A stretch of 64,000 nucleotides of DNA from Acidobacteriota bacterium (GTDB lineage Bacteria > Acidobacteriota > Blastocatellia > Pyrinomonadales > Pyrinomonadaceae): positions 123,682-187,681 of the forward strand of contig JAFAZX010000032.1 in assembly GCA_019239425.1 (NCBI GenBank), read 5' to 3'. Of the stretch, positions 32,827 through 42,873 are shown piece by piece (position 1 is the first letter of the stretch; the number at the start of each line of letters is the position of its first letter). The notes under the pieces are model-generated. The model searched no databases, was not told the origin of the DNA, and saw only the letters and a program-made list of their open reading frames with translations. The position numbers and the translations under genes were made by a program.

Positions 32827-32939
32827 AGTAGGCGGCAGGCAGATGGCAGCCGCCCCGCGCCCCGAGCGTTGGAATTTTACCTGATAGTTTTCGACGGCAG
32901 GGTCTTTAGCTGCCTACTGCCATCTGCCTCCCGCCTACT
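32827..32939. repeat. Long inverted repeat, heptamer family A
   Basis: Arms 32827-32848 and 32918-32939 pair over 22 bp with one mismatch (GCAGTAG, GCGGCAG, GCAGATG heptamers). The right arm encodes the last residues of the polymerase gene ([10 protein letters not shown]). Confidence 0.88.
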
Positions 32940-34486
32940 ATCCTCTCGGCCGCGAGGGAGAGGCCCATGACGAGGTAGAAGACCATGACGACCTCCGAAT
33001 CGCCGAAGTTGTAATGCACGAGCCCCGCGGAGACGAACCCCACGAGCCCGCCCAAAGCTCCGAGCAGAAGCCCGCGCACGACCCAGTCACCTTCCAGACT
33101 ACCGCGCGCCAGCCGCCAGAGCATCCGCCCGTACACGAAGAGCCACGCCGCCCAGACGAGCAGCGCCGGCACGCCCCGCTCGAAGGCTATCTGCAAGGGC
33201 GTCGAGTGCAGATGCCCCCACGGCTGCCGCCCCTGGTCGAACATGCCCCACTCGCGCCAGCGCCGCTTGAGCGAGTCCATCCCCGTCCCGACGAGCAGGT
33301 GTCTCGGCTTGCCGACGAGGATGCGCGCGCCCTCCTTCCAGACCATCAAGCGCCAGGAGGTCGAGCCTTCCGTCGGGTCTATGAAGCCGACCTGTCGCTT
33401 CTGCTGTAAGACGAAGAGGCCCACTACGACAAGCGGCAGCGCGAGCGCCGCCGTCCAGAGCAGAGTCCGCCGGCTCGCGCCGACGAGCACGATGGTGAAG
33501 ACCGAGAGCGCGAACCCTGCCCACGACGCGCGCGTCACCGTCAGGATCAGCGCGAAGACCATCCCGGCCAGCGCGACTCCCAACAGCAGCCCCTTCCTGC
33601 TCAACTTCCGGCGCAGGCTGAGCAGCATCCCGAGCGCGAGCGACGCGATGAGCTGCAAGACCTCCGCGTAAGTCTGGTACTGCCCGTAGAAGCCGCTCGC
33701 GCGCTCGTCGCGCCCCTTCGTCCAACGCAGTATGCCGAGCCGCTCCTCGGGCGTCGCGCCCTGCGGCAGCCCCGCGCGCGCGACGTTCGCGTCGGGCGTC
33801 GCCTCCGCGCGGTAGACGCGCACGCAGGCGGTCGTCTCATCCCAGCGGCACGAGACGCGCCCGTCCGGGAAGCGCAGCGCGCGCTCGCGCGGCGCGGGCC
33901 GCTCCCTCTCAATCGCGCCGACGACATCCGCAGGGCTCTCGACCGCGACGCCGTCTACGGAAAGAATCGTGTCGCCCTCGATGAAGCCCACGGCGCGCAG
34001 CCGGCTCTCGGCCGTCAGCGAGCGCAGCTTCACGCCGCGGCCGCGTGCGTAAACTCCGAACGTGTGGACGAGCCCGAGCGCGCACGAGACGACGAGCGTC
34101 AGCGCCAGCGCGCGCAGCACGCGCGTGCTGCGGACGTTCTGCGAAACGACGTAGACGACCGTGAAGAGGCTCGCCGCGCGCAGCTTCCCGATGGAGACCT
34201 CCGGGTTGTAAGAGGTGAGCGAGGTGAGAAAGGTGAGGACGAAGAACCCGAAGAGCCACGGGTCGACCGGCGTCCGGAACAGGACGGGGCGCGGCCGCAG
34301 GCACAGCCGCATGACCCAGAAGAGCATCGCCAAAAGCCAGGCCGTCTGCGTCCCCGCAATCGAATGCGGCGCCGCCGCCGCGTACAGAAACAGGCACCCG
34401 ACCGTCGCCCGCTCAAGCCACAGCGCAAAGGATGAAGGCGGAAGGATGAAGGATGAACCTCCATCTGTCTTCACTTCATCCTTCAT
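32906..34486 (-). CDS. O-antigen ligase/polymerase family protein with inserted PDZ-like domain
   Basis: The 526-aa polytopic protein has about 11 membrane helices. The Wzy_C/WaaL region includes 'LILTVTRASWAGFALSVFTI', PRHLLVGTGMDSLKRRWRE and the periplasmic WGHLHSTPLQIAFERG, typical of O-antigen ligases and polymerases. Between helices, residues about 150-228 form a soluble segment with PDZ character (AVGFIEGDTILSVDGVAVES, PADVVGAIERE), which is not part of the usual family. Both ends come from repeats: ATG 34486 lies in the right arm of 34428-34504 and the C-terminus in 32827-32939. The true start is uncertain because no later ATG precedes TM1. Confidence 0.85.
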   Translation of the reverse strand: MKDEVKTDGGSSFILPPSSFALWLERATVGCLFLYAAAAPHSIAGTQTAWLLAMLFWVMRLCLRPRPVLFRTPVDPWLFGFFVLTFLTSLTSYNPEVSIGKLRAASLFTVVYVVSQNVRSTRVLRALALTLVVSCALGLVHTFGVYARGRGVKLRSLTAESRLRAVGFIEGDTILSVDGVAVESPADVVGAIERERPAPRERALRFPDGRVSCRWDETTACVRVYRAEATPDANVARAGLPQGATPEERLGILRWTKGRDERASGFYGQYQTYAEVLQLIASLALGMLLSLRRKLSRKGLLLGVALAGMVFALILTVTRASWAGFALSVFTIVLVGASRRTLLWTAALALPLVVVGLFVLQQKRQVGFIDPTEGSTSWRLMVWKEGARILVGKPRHLLVGTGMDSLKRRWREWGMFDQGRQPWGHLHSTPLQIAFERGVPALLVWAAWLFVYGRMLWRLARGSLEGDWVVRGLLLGALGGLVGFVSAGLVHYNFGDSEVVMVFYLVMGLSLAAERIVGGRQMAVGS

Positions 34487-34504
34487 CCTTCCGCCTTCAT
34501 CCTT
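34428..34504. repeat. Long inverted repeat, heptamer family E (AAGGATG)
   Basis: Arms 34428-34457 and 34475-34504 are perfect 30-bp complements made of AAGGATG AAGGCGG AAGGATG AAGGATG. It lies between the sugar transferase and the polymerase gene and contains the latter's candidate start codon. Sister element: 44685-44761. Confidence 0.92.
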
Positions 34505-34507
34505 CGA

Positions 34508-36070
34508 CTAGTACGCCTCACCGCGCAGAAGCACCGGCAGCGTGCGGAGCATGATCTTGAGGTCGAGCCAGAGCGACCAGTTCTCGATGTAGAAGAGGTC
34601 GAGGCGCACCATCTCGTCGAACGAGAGGCGGTTTCTTCCGGAGACCTGCCACAAGCCAGTCATTCCGGGCTTCATGTCGAGCCGCTTGCGGTGCCAGAGC
34701 GCGTACGCCTCCACCTCGTACGGGATCGGCGGGCGCGGGCCGACGAGACTCATGTCGCCGCGCAGGACGTTGAGGAGTTGCGGCAGCTCGTCGAGACTCG
34801 TCCGCCGCAGCCAGCGGCCCGTGCGCGTCACGCGCGGGTCGTCGTGCAGCTTGTAGACGGGCCGGACGCTGTCGCCGAGGTTCGTCTCGGGCCGCCCCTC
34901 GATGTATTGGCGCTGGAACTCGCGGTGGATGCGGTCGTCGGCGCCCGTCCGCATCGTGCGGAACTTGAGGAAGAGGAAGATGCGCCCGTCCATCCCGACG
35001 CGCTCCTGCCGGTAGAGCACCGGCCCCTTCGAATCGAGCTTGATGAGCAAAGCCATCAAGACCCACAAAGGCGAGAGCAGGACGAGCGCGAGCGCGGCCG
35101 CCGCGAGGTCGAAGGCGCGCTTGACGACGCGCGCGCCCTGGCTCAGAGGCTCTCGGAAGAGCGTGATGACGGGGAGGACTCCGATCTGGTCGACCTCCGT
35201 CTTGCGCGGCAGGCAGTTGAAGAGCGAGGGCGCGACGCGGAACTCGACGCCGCGCCGACCGACGCGCATCATCACCTCGAAGAGCATGTCGCCCGAGAGC
35301 GTCGGGTCTGTGATGATGACCTCGTTGGCTCCCGTCTCGCGGATGGCCTCGGGCAAGCCCGCCACGTCCGCGACGACGGGCACGCCCTCGAACAGTTCGC
35401 CGAGCGGCGCATCTTTTCCCGGCCCGGTCTCGACCACGCCGATGACCCTGTAGCCCAGCTCGCGCCGCGCGCGCATCTCGCGCACGCAGAGGGCGGCCTC
35501 CGCGCCGCGACCGACGACGAGCGTCGGGATGAGATTCACCTCGCGCCTGCGGACGGCGCTCTGCGCGGCGCGCGTGGCGAGCCTCAAGGCCGTGTAAGCG
35601 GCGAGGGCGAGCAGGAAGTCCAGGACGAAGACGCCGCGCGCGTAGGAGAAGGCGCGGAACTCGAACCCGCCGCGGTAGAGGAACGCCCACGCCACGATGA
35701 GCAGAGAGCCGACGGCCGCCGCGCGGGAGGCGCGCACGCACTCGTCGAGGTACGAAAACTCGCCGCGCATCCGGTAGAGGTCGTAATACACGTTCGACAC
35801 CAGGCGCACCAGCACGACGAACCAGAGCAGCGCCGCGTACGGCTCGAAGTACGGCTCCCACGCGAACCCGCGCGCGAAGCTGAACCCCCGCAGCAGCCCG
35901 CCGCCCTCGCGCACGGCGTAAGCGGCGCAGAAGCATGCGACGGCCAGCGCGGCGTCCGCCAACAACAGCGCCGCCTTGACCAGGGGCACGACCCACCCCG
36001 GCACGCGCGCCGCCGCCCTCGGCACCTCCGCCGTCAACACACGACTCTCCGTACGTTCTGCCCTCATCAT
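34508..36070 (-). CDS. Undecaprenyl-phosphate sugar phosphotransferase (initiating polyprenol transferase)
   Basis: The 520-aa protein has about four N-terminal membrane helices, a CoA-binding-like Rossmann domain (about 170-290) and the catalytic bacterial sugar transferase domain. The catalytic domain has [57 protein letters not shown] and [15 protein letters not shown]. These match the WbaP/WcaJ polyisoprenyl-phosphate hexose-1-phosphate transferase family. It loads the first sugar on undecaprenyl phosphate for exopolysaccharide. The start ATGATG (36070) overlaps the stop codon of the glycosyltransferase at 36067, so they are coupled. Confidence 0.94.
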   Translation of the reverse strand: MMRAERTESRVLTAEVPRAAARVPGWVVPLVKAALLLADAALAVACFCAAYAVREGGGLLRGFSFARGFAWEPYFEPYAALLWFVVLVRLVSNVYYDLYRMRGEFSYLDECVRASRAAAVGSLLIVAWAFLYRGGFEFRAFSYARGVFVLDFLLALAAYTALRLATRAAQSAVRRREVNLIPTLVVGRGAEAALCVREMRARRELGYRVIGVVETGPGKDAPLGELFEGVPVVADVAGLPEAIRETGANEVIITDPTLSGDMLFEVMMRVGRRGVEFRVAPSLFNCLPRKTEVDQIGVLPVITLFREPLSQGARVVKRAFDLAAAALALVLLSPLWVLMALLIKLDSKGPVLYRQERVGMDGRIFLFLKFRTMRTGADDRIHREFQRQYIEGRPETNLGDSVRPVYKLHDDPRVTRTGRWLRRTSLDELPQLLNVLRGDMSLVGPRPPIPYEVEAYALWHRKRLDMKPGMTGLWQVSGRNRLSFDEMVRLDLFYIENWSLWLDLKIMLRTLPVLLRGEAY

Positions 36071-37092
36071 TCCAGAATCAAATCCGCCACTTCGGCGCGG
36101 ACGCCCGAACGGCGGCGCGCGCATCTCGCGCCCTTCTTCTCGACGCGCAAGGCTTCGATCTCTGCCTGCGTGGCGATGCGCTGCAGGCGGCCTTCGCGGA
36201 CGAGCCGTTCGTCGAGGGCGGCCCAGCGGCCGGCGTAGACGGTCGCGGCGGGGACGCCGAGCGCGGCGGCCTCTCGGTTCATCGTGCCGCCCGCGCTCAC
36301 GACGAGGTCTGCGGCCGCGACGAGGTTCGCGCCATCCAGAGCCTCGCGCGGGGCGTGGAGGTTGCCCGCCGGGAAGCGCGAAACAATCTCTTCGCGCTGC
36401 GCGTCCGTGCGCGCGAGCAGGACGACCTCGACGTTCGGCGAAGAGAGCAGGCGCGCGAGCAACGCGTCGAACAGCCCGTTCTCGAAACGATGATAGAGCG
36501 CCTCGCGCGCGGGCGGGCGGACGACGACCAGCGTGTTCCGGCTGACGTCAATCCCGAGCCTCTCCGTCAACAAACCGCCGAACTCCGGGTCGGGCTCGAA
36601 GTCCGAGAGGTAAACGTCCTCCTTAATCCCCCGGTAGCGCCGAACCTTTCGCGGCCGCGCGCCGAACTTGCGGAGCGCCTCTTCAGGGAACGACTCCGGC
36701 ACGACCACGCGCGACGCCAGACGGAACGCGAGGTGGTTCGCGGGCTGGTGCTCGTAGTCCATCAAGGTCACGGCCCGCAAACCCAGCGCGCGCGCCGCCA
36801 AGACCTGCGAGTAAGAGTTGTGACCGACGGCGAGCCCGAACCCCTTACCCTTCGCCCAGCGCGCCAAAGCCCACGCGCGCCCCAGGAGGTTCCCCGCCTT
36901 CCCCGAAAGCTTCCCGCCGCCGTACCCGCCCACGACCTCGGGGCGTAAGCCCGCGGCCTCGGCCAGCTCGACCGTCTGCGCGAACTCGCGCGCCGTCACC
37001 AAGACCTCGTGCCCGCGCGCCCCGAACTCCCCGGCCAGCGCGCGGAAGAAGGGCACGTGCGGCGAGTTCGCAAGGTCGATCCAGATGAGCAT
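36067..37092 (-). CDS. DUF354-family glycosyltransferase
   Basis: The 341-aa GT-B-like protein begins 'LIWIDLANSPHVPFFRALAG' and has VGHNSYSQVLAARALGLRAV, LMDYEHQPANHLAFRLASRV and a C-terminal 'ADLVVSAGGTMNREAAALGV'. This is the DUF354 pattern found in archaeal and bacterial polysaccharide loci. Donor sugar unknown. The 3' end overlaps the start of the sugar transferase by 4 bases. Confidence 0.88.
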   Translation of the reverse strand: MLIWIDLANSPHVPFFRALAGEFGARGHEVLVTAREFAQTVELAEAAGLRPEVVGGYGGGKLSGKAGNLLGRAWALARWAKGKGFGLAVGHNSYSQVLAARALGLRAVTLMDYEHQPANHLAFRLASRVVVPESFPEEALRKFGARPRKVRRYRGIKEDVYLSDFEPDPEFGGLLTERLGIDVSRNTLVVVRPPAREALYHRFENGLFDALLARLLSSPNVEVVLLARTDAQREEIVSRFPAGNLHAPREALDGANLVAAADLVVSAGGTMNREAAALGVPAATVYAGRWAALDERLVREGRLQRIATQAEIEALRVEKKGARCARRRSGVRAEVADLILE

Positions 37093-37109
37093 CAGGAGAA
37101 ATGATGAAC

Positions 37110-37178
37110 GATGAATGATGAGTGATGAATATAGCGACGTGGCCGGTTCTTGTCATCGTTCATCACTCATCATTCATC
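37110..37178. repeat. Long inverted repeat, heptamer family D
   Basis: Arms 37110-37129 and 37159-37178 are perfect 20-bp complements (GATGAAT GATGAGT GATGAA). The stop codon of the gene at 37163 and its last residues (VMNDE) come from the right arm. Confidence 0.9.
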
Positions 37179-38389
37179 ACTTCGAGATGTCTCGCGAGTC
37201 CGTACGCCATCCACGCCTGCGACCAGCGCATGTAGGGCGTGCGCACGGTGCGGAGGCGGCGCTTCTGGTAGTAGAAGAAGCCGCGCGGGTCTCGGAGTTC
37301 GCGCAGCGTCCAGCGCGCGACGCGCCGGGCCAGCTCCTGCGCGTCCGGCTCCCTCCCTCTCAGTTCCGCGAGCGCGACGAGGGCCGCGCCGGCGGAGTGT
37401 GCGTCGGCCGGGTGCGCGCTGCGATGGTAGTATTTCGGCCAGCCGTCCGCAAGAAAGAAGCCCTCGCGCCAGAAGCGGTAGCCGCGCCTGAGTGCGACTT
37501 CCAACTCTTCGCGCGTCGCCGCGTCCGTCTCAAGCTGCGGCGCGCAGTCGCGCAGGATGCGAGAGAGAGAGGTGAGCACGAAGGCCGTGTGGAAGTTGTC
37601 GGCCCAGGCTTGGTAGGAGTCCGCGCCGTAGGCCCAGGAGCCGTCGTCGCGCTGGCGGCGCACGACGTAGCGCGCGGCGCGCAGGGCGTAGTCGCCCCAA
37701 ACCTTCGGCCCCGTCAGTGAGCCCGCGGCCGCCAGCGCCTCGCCCGCGAGCAGAGACGCGTTGAAGACGCGCGTGCGGTCGAGCGGCGTGTAGCTGAAGC
37801 AGACCTCTTCGTCCGTCTCGTCGCTTCGATTTAGCCTGTCGAGGATGAAGCGGCAGGCCGACGTGGCGGCCGTCAGGTACGGCCAGACGCCTTCGGAGAC
37901 GGTGCCCTCCTCGCCGGGCGTGTCGAGCGTGCGCGTCGCCTCGACCAGCGCGCGGACGGCGAAGGCCGTCGGGACGACGGTCGGCGTCCCCCTCGGCGCG
38001 TAGAAGGCGCGGCCCTGCCAGTCGAAGTTGTAGCCCCACGCCGCGCCGCCCGTCTCGGCGCGCGCGTCGAGCAAGTCCTGAAGTAGTTCGCGCGCCTCAA
38101 GCCTGTGCCCCTCCTCTCCCGTCGCGCGGAGACGTGAGAGCGCGGCGAGCGCGAAGAGCGCCGTGCCCTTCGAGTTCCTCCCCGCGGGGACGAGCGCGAG
38201 CTTTCGCAGGTTGAAGGGCGAGCGTTTGAAGGCTTGCGTCCAGGCGAGCCGCGCGAGGCGCGAGTGTTTGAGCGGGGTGAGTCGGAAGAGCCGGCTGTTG
38301 AGCGCGTCGAACGGGTCGTGGCCCGCGTGGCCGCGCGCGCGGCACCACGCGCGCAAGGATTCGTAGACGCGCTCGAGCTCCGACCCCAT
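37163..38389 (-). CDS. Exopolysaccharide-locus (alpha/alpha)-toroid protein
   Basis: The 408-aa soluble protein is helical and has the repeated patterns of terpenoid-cyclase/six-hairpin toroids: GTALFALAALSRLRATGEEG, 'RYVVRRQRDDGSWAYGADSY', 'QAWADNFHTAFVLTSLSRIL', HSAGAALVALAELRG. The QRDDGSWAYG segment recalls squalene cyclase/prenyltransferase QW-like repeats. In polysaccharide loci such proteins may act as lyases or glycan-processing enzymes, but no catalytic set can be pinned down. ATG 38389 is preferred over TTG 38398. Confidence 0.75.
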   Translation of the reverse strand: MGSELERVYESLRAWCRARGHAGHDPFDALNSRLFRLTPLKHSRLARLAWTQAFKRSPFNLRKLALVPAGRNSKGTALFALAALSRLRATGEEGHRLEARELLQDLLDARAETGGAAWGYNFDWQGRAFYAPRGTPTVVPTAFAVRALVEATRTLDTPGEEGTVSEGVWPYLTAATSACRFILDRLNRSDETDEEVCFSYTPLDRTRVFNASLLAGEALAAAGSLTGPKVWGDYALRAARYVVRRQRDDGSWAYGADSYQAWADNFHTAFVLTSLSRILRDCAPQLETDAATREELEVALRRGYRFWREGFFLADGWPKYYHRSAHPADAHSAGAALVALAELRGREPDAQELARRVARWTLRELRDPRGFFYYQKRRLRTVRTPYMRWSQAWMAYGLARHLEVMNDE

Positions 38390-38430
38390 CAACGCCAAGA
38401 TACAACACGGCGGCGCGCGGGGCCGAACGG

Positions 38431-39558
38431 CTACGGCGTCGAATCGCCGGCCGCGCCTTCGACGACGACGGTGACGCCCTTCAGCCTGTCGGGCAGCGGG
38501 AAAGTCCTGCGCCCCCTCTGGTCGTGGAGCGTGAAGGTCATAGGCGGCACGGCCGGCGCGTCACCCGCGCCTCCGAGCTGGCCCTCCTCGACCAGCCGCC
38601 CGACCAACTTCGCGTAAGCTTCCTGGATGCGCCCGCGCACGCCTGCCAACTCCCGACGACACTGCTTCGCCTCCCGGCAGACGACCGTCTCCGACGGGCG
38701 CGCGTCGAAGTCCAGGCTATCCTCGGTCGTGTCGAGCAGCTCGGCGAGGTACTCGACGCGGACGACATCCCTTTCGGGCGGCAACAGAAAGCTGCCGCCC
38801 GTGGGAGGGCGCTCCAGGCGTCGGTAGAAGACGGGGTGCTTGCCCGGCGCGAGCACCACCAGGCCCCGGCCGGCCAACCCCGTGAGGACGTAATAGCCGA
38901 CCGGCGGGAAGCCTTCGGGCGAGACGTAGAAGCCGCAGCAGCCGCAACCGCCGCCGCCGTTTCCGCCGAAATGGACGTCGCCGTCCCGGTCGAGGACGGC
39001 GACGTCGGCCTCGACCTTCAAGTCCTTCAGCAGCAGCCCGGCGAAGCCGCGCGCCTTCACCCCGGCGAGCAGGTTGCCGACGGCCAGCCAGTGCAGGTCT
39101 GCGCCGCCCTCGCCCGCCATCTCGGCGAACTTGTCGAGCAGCGCGGCCGCGTTCTCTTCGGGCGCGGAGGCGAGCAGGATGAGCGCCTCGTCCGCGAAGC
39201 CCTGCGGGAGCGCGCGCAGCGTCTCGGGCGGGACTTTCGCGTCGAGGCGGATGAGCGCGTCGAGCGCGGCGCGGCGGACGAGCGACTCTTCGGGGCCGTC
39301 GCCGAGCGAAGGGTCTGCGACAGTCCGCACGAGCGCCGGCGCCAGCTCCTCCAGCCCGTCGCGCCCGGCGAGGTACGCGCCCCACGCGCGCTCCCTGTTC
39401 GACTGCGACTCAAGGAGCCGCGCGGCCTCGCCCTTCAAAGCTTCCAGCTGCGCGGACAGCGGCGCGGGCGCGCCGCCCGCGGCCCCGGCAGTCTCCTGCC
39501 CGCGCGCGCCCGCGCCCGGCAGCAGAAGGAGCGCGACGCAAAGCAGCAGCTTCCTCAT
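38431..39558 (-). CDS. Secreted helical-repeat protein with CGCC motif
   Basis: The 375-aa protein has a signal peptide (LLLCVALLLLPGAGARG). Residues about 35-180 are amphipathic helices of HEAT-like character (LVRRAALDALIRLDAKVPPE). A Gly-rich segment GGNGGGGCGCCGFYVSPEG follows, then beta strands. The clustered cysteines could bind metal or form disulphides. A late region 'CREAKQCRRELAGVRGRIQE' is helical with two further cysteines. Family and role unknown. Confidence 0.7.
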   Translation of the reverse strand: MRKLLLCVALLLLPGAGARGQETAGAAGGAPAPLSAQLEALKGEAARLLESQSNRERAWGAYLAGRDGLEELAPALVRTVADPSLGDGPEESLVRRAALDALIRLDAKVPPETLRALPQGFADEALILLASAPEENAAALLDKFAEMAGEGGADLHWLAVGNLLAGVKARGFAGLLLKDLKVEADVAVLDRDGDVHFGGNGGGGCGCCGFYVSPEGFPPVGYYVLTGLAGRGLVVLAPGKHPVFYRRLERPPTGGSFLLPPERDVVRVEYLAELLDTTEDSLDFDARPSETVVCREAKQCRRELAGVRGRIQEAYAKLVGRLVEEGQLGGAGDAPAVPPMTFTLHDQRGRRTFPLPDRLKGVTVVVEGAAGDSTP

Positions 39559-39646
39559 GGCTCACCCTCTCTTTAACCGTAGAGACACGGACGCGCGCCG
39601 CACGGTTGGCGGCGCGCGCGAAAGTTTTAAGGTGACGGGGTGAGTC

Positions 39647-40684
39647 CTAAGCCTCTTCGGGGAAGCCGAGGCGCTCGCGGACGGCGTAGATGGTCTTGGC
39701 CTGCGACTCGTGGTAGGTGCGCACGAGCATCTCGGCCAGGAGGCCCATGAGGATGAACTGGACGCCGACGGCGAACATGACGATGGTGATGGTGAAGAGC
39801 GGGTTGCGGATGAAGGACTCGCCGCCGAACTTGCGGACGAGCGCCCACAGGAAGGCGACGGCCGAGATGAGGAAAGACGAGAAGCCGAACATGCCGAAGA
39901 CGTAGATCGGCTTCGTGTGGTACGAGGCCATGAACTTGATCGTCATCAGGTCGAGCATCACCTTGAAGGTGCGCGACAGCCCGTACTTCGACTTGCCCAT
40001 CGTGCGCGGGTGGTGCCGGACGGGAATCTCCGTCACCTTCGCCCCGACCCAGCTCGCGTAGATGGGGATGAAGCGGTGCATCTCGCCGTAGAGTCTTACC
40101 TCCTTCAGGAACTCGCGGCGGTAGGCCTTCAGGGAGCAGCCGTAGTCGTGCAGGCGCACGCCGCCGATGAAGGAGATGATGCGGTTGGCGATCATCGACG
40201 GAATCTTGCGCGAGACCATCTTGTCCTGCCGCTCCTTGCGCCAGCCCGAGACCACGTCGAAGCCCTCGTCCAGTTTCTCCAGCAGGCGCGCGATGTCGGC
40301 CGGGTCGTTCTGGAGGTCTGCGTCCATCGGGATGAGCACCTTGCCGAGCGCGGCGTCGATGCCGGCGGCCATCGCGGCGGTCTGGCCGTAGTTGCGGCGC
40401 AGGGCGACGACGCGGACGCGCGGGTCGCGGCGCGCGAGTTCGCGCAGGACTTCGAGGCTCCCGTCCGTCGAGCCGTCGTCCACGTAGATGATCTCGGCCG
40501 TGCGCCCGAGGTGCGCGAGCGCCTCGTCGATCTTCACGTGCAGCGGCCGCAGGTTTGGCTCCTCGTTCAAGACCGGCAGGAACAGCGAAATCTCCGGCGC
40601 CGCGCCCGGCTCGGCCAGCGTCGCCGCCAACGTCACCTCGTCGGCCGGACTGATGACGGTCTCTTCCTCGTCGTAAAGCTTCAT
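39647..40684 (-). CDS. GT2 polyprenyl-phosphate glycosyltransferase (DPM/ArnC-like)
   Basis: The 345-aa protein has the GT2 domain ISLFLPVLNEEPNLRPLHVK, YVDDGSTDGSLEVL, 'MDADLQNDPADIARLLEKLD' and a late RHHPRTMGKSKYGLSRTF, followed by two C-terminal membrane helices. This matches dolichol/undecaprenyl-phosphate mannosyl- or aminoarabinosyl-type transferases. It would make lipid-linked monosaccharide used by the membrane transferases of this locus (46857, 55549). ATG 40684 begins MKLYDEEETV; the frame upstream is repeat sequence. Confidence 0.93.
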   Translation of the reverse strand: MKLYDEEETVISPADEVTLAATLAEPGAAPEISLFLPVLNEEPNLRPLHVKIDEALAHLGRTAEIIYVDDGSTDGSLEVLRELARRDPRVRVVALRRNYGQTAAMAAGIDAALGKVLIPMDADLQNDPADIARLLEKLDEGFDVVSGWRKERQDKMVSRKIPSMIANRIISFIGGVRLHDYGCSLKAYRREFLKEVRLYGEMHRFIPIYASWVGAKVTEIPVRHHPRTMGKSKYGLSRTFKVMLDLMTIKFMASYHTKPIYVFGMFGFSSFLISAVAFLWALVRKFGGESFIRNPLFTITIVMFAVGVQFILMGLLAEMLVRTYHESQAKTIYAVRERLGFPEEA

Positions 40685-40697
40685 AAACGATCCTCTG

Positions 40698-40781
40698 GGT
40701 GCCGGGTGCTGAGTGCTGGGTGCTGGATGAAAACCAAGCTCCTCTTCTTCACCCAGCACCCAGCACCTAGCACCCAGCACC
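40698..40781. repeat. Long inverted repeat, heptamer family C
   Basis: Arms 40698-40726 and 40753-40781 pair over 29 bp with about three mismatches (GGTGCTG heptamers). The epimerase stop codon (40767-40769) and its last residues GAGC come from the right arm. Confidence 0.9.
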
Positions 40782-41732
40782 TTCTTTCTTGAACCATTCG
40801 ACGAATCGCCTGATGCCCTCTTCAATCGGCGTGCGGGGGTCGTAGCCCAGCAGCCGGCGCGCCTTGGAAACGTCGGCGTAAGTCTGCGGCACGTCGCCGG
40901 GCTGAAGGGGCTTCCGGTCGATGACGGCCTGCTGCCCGAGTTCTCGTTCGAGCAGCGCGATCAGCTCGCTCAGGCTCACCGTGCGCGAGCCGCCGAGGTT
41001 GATGACCTCGTAGGGGCTGGCCTCGTAGTCCATCGCCGCGCGCACGCCCGCGACGATGTCGTCCACGTACGTGTAGTCGCGCCGCGTCGTGCCGTCGCCG
41101 AAGACGGGGATAGGTTTTCCTTCGGAGATGAGCCGCGCGAACTTGTGAATCGCGAGGTCGGGCCGCTGGCGCGCGCCGTAGACGGTGAAGAAGCGCAGGC
41201 ACACGCAGCGCAGGCCGAAGAGGTGCGAGTAGGTGTGACAGAGCAGCTCGCCCGCCGCCTTCGTCGCCGCGTACGGCGAGATGGGTTTGAAGATGGGGTC
41301 GTCTTCGGCGAAGGGCACCTTCTCGTTCTCGCCGTAGACCGAGGACGAAGAGCCGAAGACGAACTGCCTTACGCCGTGCCCGCGGGCCAACTCGAGCAGG
41401 TTGACGGTGCCGTCGACGTTCGTTTCGGTGTAGAGCAGGGGCTCCAGGAGCGACGGCCGGACGCCCGCGCGCGCCGCGAGGTGGACTACACAGTCGAACT
41501 TCGCCGCCCCGAAAACTTCTCCGAGCGCCGCGCGGTCGCGCACGTCCGCCTCGCACAGCTCGAAGTCTTCACGCCCGAGGTGCGGCTCGACGTTGCGGCG
41601 CTTGAGCGCGGGGTCGTAGAAGTCGTTGAAGTCGTCCACCACCGTCACGCGCCACCGCCCTTCGTCGAGCAGGCGCGCGACCAGGTGCGACCCGATGAAC
41701 CCCGCCCCACCCGTGACCAGAACGTTGCGCAT
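40767..41732 (-). CDS. NAD-dependent nucleotide-sugar epimerase (GalE/UDP-glucuronate epimerase type)
   Basis: The 321-aa extended SDR has the NAD motif [16 protein letters not shown], the catalytic Ser in [19 protein letters not shown] and YxxxK as YAATKAAGE. Substrate-side features [19 protein letters not shown] and [20 protein letters not shown] are those of UDP-glucuronate 4-epimerases. It supplies an epimerised UDP-sugar for polysaccharide synthesis. The C-terminal GAGC and stop codon derive from the inverted repeat at 40698-40781. Confidence 0.93.
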   Translation of the reverse strand: MRNVLVTGGAGFIGSHLVARLLDEGRWRVTVVDDFNDFYDPALKRRNVEPHLGREDFELCEADVRDRAALGEVFGAAKFDCVVHLAARAGVRPSLLEPLLYTETNVDGTVNLLELARGHGVRQFVFGSSSSVYGENEKVPFAEDDPIFKPISPYAATKAAGELLCHTYSHLFGLRCVCLRFFTVYGARQRPDLAIHKFARLISEGKPIPVFGDGTTRRDYTYVDDIVAGVRAAMDYEASPYEVINLGGSRTVSLSELIALLERELGQQAVIDRKPLQPGDVPQTYADVSKARRLLGYDPRTPIEEGIRRFVEWFKKEGAGC

Positions 41733-41735
41733 AAT

Positions 41736-41843
<108 letters not shown>

Positions 41844-41850
<7 letters not shown>

Positions 41851-42776
41851 TTAGTCGCGTAAATCCAGAGGTGCCAGCCCCAGCGGGAGGCGAGGCGCGC
41901 CTCCAGGGAGCGCGGGAGGCGCGGGCCTAAGACGGGGAGCCAGCGCTTGTTGAGGAAGTGGACGGCGAACTCGACCCGCGCGAAGTCCTCGAACAGCTCG
42001 CGCGCCTCGCGCCGCGAGTAGACGCGCGTCAAGGGGTTGCCGGCCCCGTCCGTGTTGCGGCTCAGGAACTCTCCGGCCGAGAGGTACTGCCCCGCGTCCT
42101 CCTTCAGGCGCGCGGCGTGCTCGCGCAGACTCTCGACGGGTTCGCCCGTCAGTCTGTGCGCGAGTTTGACGCCGCCCTCGGTGCGCAGGAGGCGCGCGCC
42201 CAGGCGGCGCAGCACGCCGATGTTGACGCGGTAGTTGTAAGAGTCCCGGTGGTAGAGCATCACGACCGCGCGCCCGCCCGGCTTCAGCACCCTGTGAACT
42301 TCGCGCACGGCCGCGCGCGTGTCAGGCGTGTGGTGCAGGACGCCGTGCGAGTAGACGACGTCGAACGTCTCGTCGTCGAACTCCAACCCTTCGGCGTCGG
42401 CCACGCGGAACTCGCCCGGCAGACCTTCCAGCTCGAACCTTCCGCGCGCGAGCGAGACGGCCGCCTCCGTCAAATCGACGCCCGTGTAGACGGCGCCCGC
42501 GCGCGCGAAACGCGCCCCGTCGGTGCCGAGCCCGCAGCCGATCTCCAGGACGCGCAGGCCCCCCGCCTTGTCGAAGCCCGCGGCCTCCGGGATGTGCCAC
42601 TCCGTCCGGTAGCGGTGCTCCTCGACGGCCTCGTAGAAGGCCCGCGAGCCGACCTCCGCGTCCGCGAACTTCGTCCCGCACGGGTGCTCCTGCCAGAAGG
42701 CGCGGACGCGCTCCTTCAACCCCTGCCCCGCCGCCGCGCTCTGCCTCACGTTCTCCATGAAATAGTTCGCCGACAC
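41844..42776 (-). CDS. Class I SAM-dependent methyltransferase
   Basis: The 310-aa protein has the SAM-binding motif VLEIGCGLGTDGARFARAGA, acidic GVDLTEAAVSLARGRF and the UbiE/methyltransf_11 motif 'DVVYSHGVLHHTPDTRAAVR' with VLKPGGRAVVMLYH. A C-terminal helical extension follows. In this locus it probably methylates a sugar or a lipid-linked glycan, though a quinone or small-molecule substrate cannot be excluded. GTG 42776 or ATG 42758 may be the start. Last codon and stop (CAG TAG) are within the inverted repeat. Confidence 0.88.
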
Positions 42777-42873
42777 CTGTCCCCCAAACCTGACTCACAC
42801 AGCGCAAAACGAGCGCCCACACGAAACTCAGGAAATTAACATGCCACTCCCGCCCCTCACAAGCAAGGCCGCT

